From Ferruginibacter sp. (GTDB lineage: Bacteria > Bacteroidota > Bacteroidia > Chitinophagales > Chitinophagaceae), in contig JAURKN010000023.1 in assembly GCA_030831725.1 (NCBI GenBank), forward strand, positions 1 through 6,629: DNA of 6,629 nucleotides, in the 5' to 3' direction. The position numbers and the translations under genes were made by a program. Shown piece by piece: positions 1 to 4,973 of the stretch (position 1 is its first letter; each line of letters begins with the position of its first letter). Under the pieces are notes generated by a model. It saw nothing but the letters and a program-made list of their open reading frames with translations. It made no database searches and was not told where the DNA came from.

Positions 1-2
1 CA

Positions 3-461
3 AAATTAAATCAGAAACAAGATTTTATTATTGAAGCTGATTTTGAATTGGTTGAAAAGGATGACGCATATGGTCATTTCGGTTTAGTGTGGGGGTTCGA
101 TGAGTCTCGAGAATTCGTCAATAGATTCACCGTTTCTGCGAATGGCACTCGCACTTTGATCATGCATTTTGAAAAAGATCATAAAAGAACATTTCATCGA
201 TTTCACACAAGAAATGCGGGCAAAATAAACTTGAACCAAAAGATAAGATTGAGCATCATAAAAATCGGATCCTATTATCATTTCTTGGTCAATAAAAAGA
301 AAATATATACCGCACACGAATCGATGTTCTGTTACAATGGCCCGTTCATAGGGTATTACATCGAACCGGGATTGTTTGTGAAAAGTGATTATCTGGAAGT
401 GAAAAAAATGAAAACAAAACCTCTTTTGGTGAAGAATGGTTTAGATCAAATACTAAAATGA
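3..461 (+). CDS. C-terminal part of a concanavalin A-like (LamG/DUF1080-type) domain protein, 5' end outside window
   Basis: The frame is open from base 3 without a stop, so the gene begins before the window. A TTG at 48 is an in-frame leucine inside a conserved strand, not a credible start. The visible 152 residues read as a jelly-roll beta-sandwich: an opening strand IIEADFELVE, then YGHFGLVWGF, NRFTVSANG, a strand pair around IRLSIIKIGSYYHFLVN, and closing motifs FIGYYIEPG and DYLEVKK. The order 'GLVWG ... F.VSANG ... L.I.K.G..Y.F.VN ... IG.Y' is what I know from Bacteroidota LamG/DUF1080-like domains, which often sit at the C-terminus of multidomain proteins and may bind carbohydrate or protein. 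The N-terminal partner is not visible, so overall function is unknown. The stop is TGA at 459-461. The next gene follows after 84 bases on the same strand. Confidence 0.75.
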   Translation, partial: KLNQKQDFIIEADFELVEKDDAYGHFGLVWGFDESREFVNRFTVSANGTRTLIMHFEKDHKRTFHRFHTRNAGKINLNQKIRLSIIKIGSYYHFLVNKKKIYTAHESMFCYNGPFIGYYIEPGLFVKSDYLEVKKMKTKPLLVKNGLDQILK

Positions 462-545
462 GAGTGAGTCAATCGTCGTTGGCTGAATGAACAACAAGTT
501 TAAATAGAAACAGCTTTTTAATTCTTAAAAATAAACGTAAGAAAT

Positions 546-947
546 ATGAAACAAGTAAAAAACAACAAGGTCGTCATCTCAGGACAAACCAGATCGAGCA
601 TCTTGAAATATGGCATTCAAGATGGTTACACGATAGTACATTGTCATTATGTATCAAAGCATAAATATATCAATGGGGGCTGGGTCAATATCTTTCCTAC
701 AACCTATTTGTTTCATGAAGGAATTTTTCTGCAATTGGAACATGCGGAAAATATACCTGTTTCTCCCGCAAAACATTATTTCACACAGCCAGGTATCAGA
801 AAATCATTCACCCTTTATTTCCCATTGCTGCCCGAAACATGGGATAGTTTTGATTTGATCGAAAAAACAAACACAGGAAAAGGATTTGTACACCACAACA
901 TCATTCGAAACAATTCGGGGGTATACAACATTGAAATCGATTATTAA
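546..947 (+). CDS. Small beta-rich protein resembling a Bacteroidota accessory domain, function unknown
   Basis: A 133-residue protein with no signal peptide or membrane segment, probably cytoplasmic. The pattern is IVHCHYVSK (30-38), GGWVNIFPTTYL (44-55), AENIPVSP (67-74), then FTLYFPLLPE (88-97) and SFDLIE (101-106). From memory, this order ('LHFH ... W..IP..TYI ... AEGI.L ... F.L.F.PLP ... FD.IE') recurs as a small beta-domain in Bacteroidota proteins, often fused to thioredoxin-like or other domains. Here it stands alone. I know no biochemical role for it. The ATG at 546 follows an A-rich leader, and no Shine-Dalgarno is seen, which is normal for the phylum. The gene lies 84 bases after the LamG-like gene and 41 bases before the next, so cotranscription is plausible. 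No TAnnTTTG promoter was found in the leader. Confidence 0.72.
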   Translation: MKQVKNNKVVISGQTRSSILKYGIQDGYTIVHCHYVSKHKYINGGWVNIFPTTYLFHEGIFLQLEHAENIPVSPAKHYFTQPGIRKSFTLYFPLLPETWDSFDLIEKTNTGKGFVHHNIIRNNSGVYNIEIDY

Positions 948-988
948 TATTCAATCGAAAAATCATCATTCATTTCAAAATCAACATC

Positions 989-1417
989 ATGTCATCCATT
1001 ACAGCAGCTATTTTTGCAACCAAGGTCACATCAACCCAGGAACATCAATTAACAGCATATGCATTGTTGTTTGAGGGATCAGTTCCTGTTTGGGAAATCC
1101 ACATTGGAGGAAAAGTTTTCAGATTCATCGCCAATACAGATTATATTCTGGAAGACGGTTTGTGGCAACTTATCGATTATTGCAACATACCAAGGGCCGA
1201 GTATGTGCACGACGTTTCCAACAACATTCCTATTCCTATTGAAGAAGAAATGGGTGAGGATATTTGTAAAGAACAAAGAGAGAATATCATCGTCAAACTT
1301 TATGAGAACAACCTACACTTCAAAATCACCACATGGCCCGGTGTTTGGATGCCTAAGTTGAATCAAAAAATAGAAGAATGGAACAGTTATGGCATTCAAA
1401 TCACATGTGACGCTTGA
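989..1417 (+). CDS. Hypothetical protein, 142 residues, no recognised family
   Basis: I do not recognise this protein. It lacks a signal peptide and membrane segments, so it is probably cytoplasmic. The N-terminal half is beta-like (AYALLFEGSVPVWEIHIGG, about residues 24-42, and VFRFIANTDYILEDGLW). An acidic stretch, IPIEEEMGED, lies at about residues 82-91, and a tryptophan-bearing C-terminus follows (KITTWPGVWMP, then WNSYGIQITCDA). The start ATG at 989 lies 41 bases after the preceding stop and is the first ATG in frame there. The ORF fills the space up to the terminator region at 1488. An overlapping frame at 1059-1361 is shorter, low-complexity and unlikely. Position and strand suggest the last gene of a short + strand unit with the two genes to its left. 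It could be specific to this lineage. Confidence 0.65.
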   Translation: MSSITAAIFATKVTSTQEHQLTAYALLFEGSVPVWEIHIGGKVFRFIANTDYILEDGLWQLIDYCNIPRAEYVHDVSNNIPIPIEEEMGEDICKEQRENIIVKLYENNLHFKITTWPGVWMPKLNQKIEEWNSYGIQITCDA

Positions 1418-1487
1418 CGTGTTTTTTCTTTCGATTAAATCATCTTTCAAATTACATTGAACTTGTAAAAGTTTTTTTGAATAAAAA

Positions 1488-1509
1488 AGCCACAGTATTC
1501 GCTGTGGCT
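1488..1509. terminator. Bidirectional rho-independent terminator between convergent genes
   Basis: An 8-bp perfect stem AGCCACAG / CTGTGGCT (1488-1495 and 1502-1509) closes a 6-base loop. On the - strand it is followed directly by six T (complement of 1482-1487 apart from one base), the classic layout for ending the sorting-domain gene that stops at 1536. On the + strand the stem is followed by ATGA and then T-rich DNA (1514-1532), so it can also end the + strand genes. Its position between two convergent stop codons supports this use. Confidence 0.85.
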
Positions 1510-1535
1510 ATGATTTTTTATTTCATTTTTTTTCA

Positions 1536-3326
1536 TCAATGCAGCATGAATTTTTGAGAACCATATTCAGACTTGATGAAATAGAGTCCTTTGGATAATC
1601 CGTTTAATTTAACTGTGTTTTGTCCTGGTAAAACCTGAATTTGTTTTACTCTTTTTCCGGATGCGTCTATGATGAATACCGAAGTGGTATTTGGCACAAC
1701 CACATTGATTTGATTTGATGTGACAAGGGTAGGATAAACAAACATTTCTTCTTTATCGGTATTTATTTTCACAATCCTGCTTAGTTGATGAGATTGATCA
1801 AATGCAAGTTCCTTCAATTGATAGAAGTGTTGAGTTCCAATAGGTTTGACATGCAAGAAGCTATAATGGTTGAGTGTGCGACTGTTACCACTTGCCAAAA
1901 CGGATCCGATGTTCGTCCAATTCAATCCATCTTTGCTGTATCTGACTTCAAACATCTGTGTATTGATTTCCTCTGATGTAGACCAATTCAAACGAATATT
2001 GTTTTTATCCCGAACAGCATCAAAACTGACAAGCTTCACTGGCAGCGCACAGCTTACCGTAAGTGTATCTTTGGTATTTCCAATAGAAGTGGTACCAATT
2101 GTTGCACCCGCACCAGAGATTTGAACACCTAAAGTGCCCGAAGGTACTGTAGCATCATAAATCAATTCCAATTGACCGCCTGCAGGTATCAGATAAGATG
2201 TGTTTCCTCCGGAAGTGACACCACCTTCAAAGGCGATCGCACCTGTTGATCCTGCCGTAGGTCTGATGGTAGAGTTTTCAGAGGTCACCTGGCTTGTCGG
2301 AGCAAAACCTACGAATGCGAATCCTGTTGGTAAAGTATCAAGAATTGAGTTTACTGATACGTCAAAAGAGCCGTTGTTTTGAATTCTGATGGTAAATCTT
2401 GCAGTTGGGTTGTTTGTTGAGCAATATACATCCTCATCAGAAAACTTTTGAATGCTTAATGAATTGGCAGATCCAGAGATGGTAACAGGTGTACCTGAAC
2501 CCAATGCCGTATTCAATGCATACTTATAATTGGTTGATCCACTGGTAGCTCCTGCAAGAGGAAGCAGGTTTGTGGTGAAATTAAAGGCTACGATTCTGAA
2601 TTTCCACAAAACCCTTATGGTTGAACCAACACCACTATTTCCGGTGATGAAATACAGAGAATCTGTAGTACCCACATTGATTCCGGAAACAGTACTCTGA
2701 ATAACTCGGGTTTCAATCAATTGTAGTTTGGTGGGATCAAAACTGGAAGTGGTTGCAACCTGAAAGTCTGTTTCATCTCCATTTCTTACATTTCCAACCC
2801 TGTAGGTTACGGTGTCTGTAATGATGCCTCCTAAAAGGTCTTGGCTGTTGAATGCATTTTCTGAGATACCGCCTGCATTGGCGCTGATGCTGGATCTGTT
2901 GTAAATAGAGAAGTTGTTGTTCTTTTTATTAACTGATCCATCACTCAGTTCGGTACTAAAATTGGCAATGGCGGTTGTGCTTGCAGGATAATTCACAAAA
3001 AAGTAGCAAACCTTAGATTGACCAGGCGACAGCGTTCCGATGTTTATCTTGTTACTCAAAGGAGCAAGTATAGAATAGTTTTGACCTGTTACCGAGGTTC
3101 CAATGTTGAGCACAGTAAAAACTAAATTCTGATAAGTGGTTGCACTATTGCTTTTGTTGATCACCTCAAAGCCAACATAACATCTGTTCACGGTAGCTGG
3201 CGCATTTCCATCTACAATGAAATAAGGTGCGGTGATTCGATTGATGGTAAAATGGGTGGAATCCAGTGCCATTGTCATTTGATGAAATGAAAGCACTGAA
3301 AGCATTGCCAATAAAAATCTTTTCAT
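1536..3326 (-). CDS. Exported DUF11-like / fibronectin III-like protein with T9SS type A sorting domain
   Basis: A 596-residue exported protein, predicted to cross the inner membrane by Sec and the outer membrane by the type IX system, then be released or attached to the surface. Residues 1-20 form a signal peptide (MKRFLLAMLSVLSF..., likely cut after MTMA). Residues ~22-145 and ~300-425 look like Ig-like DUF11-type sandwiches: the second has RFTIRIQNNGS, ILDTLPTGFAFVGF and a LIPAGGQLELIYDATVP strand. LPVKLVSFDA (428-437) is the usual lead-in to the FN3-like module (to ~520, NIRLNWST, FEVRYSKDGLNW, FYQLKE). Residues ~526-596 are the sorting domain: VYPTLVTSNQINV, VFIIDASGKRV, GLSKGLYFIKSEYG, ending KFMLH. 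The start is fixed by the signal peptide and by a promoter just upstream. Its adhesive or structural role is inferred, and no enzymatic domain is visible. Confidence 0.9.
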   Translation of the reverse strand: MKRFLLAMLSVLSFHQMTMALDSTHFTINRITAPYFIVDGNAPATVNRCYVGFEVINKSNSATTYQNLVFTVLNIGTSVTGQNYSILAPLSNKINIGTLSPGQSKVCYFFVNYPASTTAIANFSTELSDGSVNKKNNNFSIYNRSSISANAGGISENAFNSQDLLGGIITDTVTYRVGNVRNGDETDFQVATTSSFDPTKLQLIETRVIQSTVSGINVGTTDSLYFITGNSGVGSTIRVLWKFRIVAFNFTTNLLPLAGATSGSTNYKYALNTALGSGTPVTISGSANSLSIQKFSDEDVYCSTNNPTARFTIRIQNNGSFDVSVNSILDTLPTGFAFVGFAPTSQVTSENSTIRPTAGSTGAIAFEGGVTSGGNTSYLIPAGGQLELIYDATVPSGTLGVQISGAGATIGTTSIGNTKDTLTVSCALPVKLVSFDAVRDKNNIRLNWSTSEEINTQMFEVRYSKDGLNWTNIGSVLASGNSRTLNHYSFLHVKPIGTQHFYQLKELAFDQSHQLSRIVKINTDKEEMFVYPTLVTSNQINVVVPNTTSVFIIDASGKRVKQIQVLPGQNTVKLNGLSKGLYFIKSEYGSQKFMLH

Positions 3327-3344
3327 GTATTTATTTTATGTAAT

Positions 3345-3375
3345 CAAAGATAATAAGATGTTCCTTGATTTACAA
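3345..3375 (-). promoter_or_regulatory. Bacteroidota-type sigma promoter for the T9SS-sorted protein
   Basis: Read on the - strand, TTG (3373-3375) is followed after 20 bases by TATCTTTG (3345-3352), matching the Bacteroidota primary-sigma consensus TTG-N17-23-TAnnTTTG. The expected start of transcription is near 3338-3341, leaving a leader of about 12-15 bases before the ATG at 3326. A 5-bp inverted repeat, CCTTG / CAAGG (3363-3367 and 3377-3381), brackets the TTG element and could be chance. The promoter shows the gene can be expressed independently of the hydrolase gene upstream. Confidence 0.72.
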
Positions 3376-3432
3376 CCAAGGGCAACAAGAGGAAACGTAG
3401 TTATTTAAACATTGCTATTGTTCAAATCAATC

Positions 3433-4419
3433 TTACTCGTTATTAAGTAAATAAGTCCATGCACTATCGATGCTTGGAATTACATTGCCATTTTGTGTTT
3501 TCGGTATGTATTGATCCAAGCAAATCAGATTATGATCCGGCACAAGTATGCTGATTGCGGGAGTGGCAGAGGTAATGAGACGATGTGAATTTTGATACGG
3601 AGAAGGGTTATTGTCTATGCTTACAGGGTTACCCGGCAGTCCAAGATCATTCAATTGGGTTTGAACATTGGTATAGCTAAAGATCTGATCGTTGATGCTA
3701 TTGAAGGAGTATAATTTGGGAACAGGCGTCGCTCCGGTATCGAATATCCAGGAAGCGCTCTGTCCTAAAAAAGCATTCCAGTCTATCGAAGCGAATGCAA
3801 TGGCCTTATGAACTGAAACTTTTTTGGAAATGTATAAAGCATGACCTCCACCTTGTGAATGACCTGCAATGATGATTTTACTCCAATCCACCTGACCATT
3901 GATGAGATATTGTCCCCAATTCTGATTTGGATTTTGTGATCTCAAATACTCAAGCAATTTGGTAAGTCGGCCTTTAATTGAATTGTCGGGATTGATATTC
4001 AAAGCAGCACTTTGATCGCTTCCATCAAAAATTTCCTGACGACATCTTCCAAAAGAAGTATTGTCTGAATTAGATCCTGATGCGACGTAAATCTCTGAAC
4101 CATTGGGATACATCAAGCCGATGGAATGATATCCTAGACTAGCTGCTTTTTTTGCAATGAGTGTGTAAACAGAAGGAAAACCGGAAGTGCCTGGTAAGAA
4201 AATAAAAAGTTTGTTTTTAGGTGAAACCCTCGTATCCAAATAAACATAGTGCGGATTGTTGTAAGAAGCAATTTGAGGGTTTGTTGCAGATGGCGTAACC
4301 GTAGATGCGATTAATTGATTGGCAGTTCCATTGTTATTGGCTGCACCTCCGCCTGTTTCGTTTTGTTTTTTACAGGATATAAAAACCAAGATGAAAATGA
4401 GAAGCGAAAATTTTTGCAT
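3433..4419 (-). CDS. Lipoprotein alpha/beta hydrolase, BPSS1187-like family
   Basis: A 328-residue serine hydrolase on an envelope lipid anchor. The N-terminus MQKFSLLIFILVFISC has a lipobox ending at Cys16, followed by KK and a Gly/Asn-rich linker (to ~36). The catalytic domain (~50-328) begins with strand LFIFLPGTSG (71-80, likely oxyanion region) and carries the nucleophile elbow GHSQGG with Ser188. NSINDQIF places a probable catalytic Asp at 244. His279 (NSHRL) or His296 (PDHNL) would complete the triad. The stretch CRQEIFDGSDQS, then NSIKGRL, and AGHSQGGGHA match what I remember of BPSS1187-type hydrolases, whose substrates are not known to me. Cys126 and Cys300 could form a disulfide. 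The gene starts 27 bases after the 80-residue membrane protein gene, so it is probably the last gene of that operon. It ends 106 bases before the next - strand gene. Confidence 0.85.
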   Translation of the reverse strand: MQKFSLLIFILVFISCKKQNETGGGAANNNGTANQLIASTVTPSATNPQIASYNNPHYVYLDTRVSPKNKLFIFLPGTSGFPSVYTLIAKKAASLGYHSIGLMYPNGSEIYVASGSNSDNTSFGRCRQEIFDGSDQSAALNINPDNSIKGRLTKLLEYLRSQNPNQNWGQYLINGQVDWSKIIIAGHSQGGGHALYISKKVSVHKAIAFASIDWNAFLGQSASWIFDTGATPVPKLYSFNSINDQIFSYTNVQTQLNDLGLPGNPVSIDNNPSPYQNSHRLITSATPAISILVPDHNLICLDQYIPKTQNGNVIPSIDSAWTYLLNNE

Positions 4420-4446
4420 AAAATATATTTTCTAAAAAAGAAAGTG

Positions 4447-4689
4447 TTATTTGTCGTTTAATCCAACTGAGAAACCGAACATAGCTGCAACTAAGCCTAA
4501 GTGAATAATTAATAAAGCTTTTTGCCAAGTCGGTCTGTCAGACCATTTTTGATTCACGTTGAAAGGATCAAATGCCAGTGCAATTCCCAAAAATGATACG
4601 GCCTGTAAATAGTCTTTTTTATAAACAGCTTCATATAGTCCAAAACATACAAAACCGATGTAAAGTATTTTATTAAAAGAGGTTTTCAT
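4447..4689 (-). CDS. Small multi-TM membrane protein of a family widespread in Bacteroidota
   Basis: An 80-residue inner-membrane protein with three hydrophobic stretches: ~7-22 (ILYIGFVCFGLYEAVY), ~28-41 (LQAVSFLGIALAF) and ~56-77 (QKALLIIHLGLVAAMFGFSV). Between the second and third is a short polar loop with the recognisable signature FDPFN...W.DRPTWQKA (residues 40-58). I know this layout from many unnamed Bacteroidota proteins of about the same length, and its role is unknown to me. The length looks complete. It lies 18 bases after the 35-residue microprotein gene and 27 bases before the lipoprotein hydrolase gene, all on the same strand, which argues for one transcript. Confidence 0.8.
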   Translation of the reverse strand: MKTSFNKILYIGFVCFGLYEAVYKKDYLQAVSFLGIALAFDPFNVNQKWSDRPTWQKALLIIHLGLVAAMFGFSVGLNDK

Positions 4690-4707
4690 ACACGTAAAAT
4701 GGCATGG

Positions 4708-4815
4708 TTAAAAAAGTAACTTTATCAAGTCTCTAAACAGAAAGAAAAGAAAAATCAAAATACCAACGATGACCTCTTTTCTATATTTATTTAGGAATAG
4801 GAAAAGCTTATTCAT
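4708..4815 (-). CDS. Putative single-TM microprotein (35 residues)
   Basis: A short ORF encodes a positively charged N-terminus (MNKLFLFLNKYRKE, with K3, K10, R12 and K13), a hydrophobic helix VIVGILIFLFFLF (15-27) and a basic-hydrophobic end, RDLIKLLF. This is the layout of a single-pass membrane microprotein. The same frame stays open upstream to an ATG at 4944, but the added 43 residues are Cys/Asn/Phe-rich, not protein-like, and would overlap the divergent gene's leader, so the ATG at 4815 is preferred. It ends 18 bases before the 80-residue membrane protein gene, so co-translation or complex formation is possible. A gene finder with a size cutoff would miss it. Confidence is moderate because 35 codons cannot be distinguished from chance by eye. 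Confidence 0.45.
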   Translation of the reverse strand: MNKLFLFLNKYRKEVIVGILIFLFFLFRDLIKLLF

Positions 4816-4879
4816 CAAAATAAGGTTTAGATTAAAATTACAATTGTTTTTTTGCATCTTACTCAAATTATTGCCGAAA

Positions 4880-4897
4880 TTACAAGTGTGATTGTAA
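4880..4897. promoter_or_regulatory. Candidate operator: TTACAA-N6-TTGTAA inverted repeat
   Basis: A perfect 6-bp dyad, TTACAA (4880-4885) and TTGTAA (4892-4897), is separated by GTGTGA. The 18-bp span is typical of a site for a dimeric helix-turn-helix regulator. It sits in the spacer between the - strand membrane/hydrolase operon (start 4815) and the + strand WG-repeat gene (start 4974), where one regulator could act on both. The right arm overlaps the tandem repeat at 4882-4911. No convincing TAnnTTTG promoter was found on either strand of this spacer, so the binding role is inference only. Confidence 0.35.
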
Positions 4898-4911
4898 CAA
4901 GTATGATCGAA
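4882..4911. repeat. Imperfect 15-bp tandem direct repeat in the divergent spacer
   Basis: ACAAGTGTGATTGTA (4882-4896) is followed without a gap by ACAAGTATGATCGAA (4897-4911), 12 of 15 bases identical. Adjacent copies place equivalent bases 15 bp apart, about one and a half helical turns. It may be two half-sites for a regulator or a small duplication, and it overlaps the TTACAA/TTGTAA dyad. Confidence 0.5.
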
Positions 4912-4973
4912 TGAAAAATCAAAAAGAAAACACCATACGCTCAAACAAAAATAGATTGGTCTCCTTACAGAAA

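Larger units (their letters stand above)
4816..4973. other. Divergent intergenic spacer between hydrolase operon and WG-repeat gene
   Basis: This 158-bp AT-rich spacer separates two divergent starts and must carry both promoters if the - strand operon begins at 4815. It holds the 8-bp palindrome ACAATTGT (4840-4847), a seven-base word ATTACAA twice (4837-4843 and 4879-4885), and the dyad and tandem repeat at 4880-4911. The nearest promoter-like words are one base off consensus (TAGATTGG at 4952-4959 on +), with no matching TTG at the right distance, so none is called. Confidence 0.5.

Noticed and set aside
48..461. A complete gene starting at TTG 48
   Set aside because: The frame is open to the left edge and the residues before 48 continue the beta-strand pattern (IIEADFE), so the TTG is an internal leucine.
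1059..1361. 100-residue + strand ORF overlapping the 142-residue gene
   Set aside because: Short, rich in Ser/Thr/Phe/Lys runs, nested in a longer and better-balanced frame that starts just after the previous gene.
1460..1478. AACTT-GTAA-AAGTT hairpin followed by T residues as a second + strand terminator
   Set aside because: The stem is only five mostly A-T pairs, and the strong hairpin at 1488 follows directly. It may contribute but cannot be called alone.
1870..2124. + strand ORFs opposite the T9SS-sorted protein (also 1785-1976 and 2200-2382)
   Set aside because: They lie wholly antisense to a gene with clear domains, signal peptide, promoter and terminator.
4708..4944. 78-residue - strand ORF starting at 4944
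   Set aside because: The first 43 residues are Cys/Asn/Phe-rich with no protein-like character and overlap the leader of the divergent gene. The internal ATG at 4815 gives a sensible membrane peptide.
4952..4959. TAGATTGG as a -7 element for the WG-repeat gene
   Set aside because: One base off consensus and no TTG at 17-23 bases upstream.
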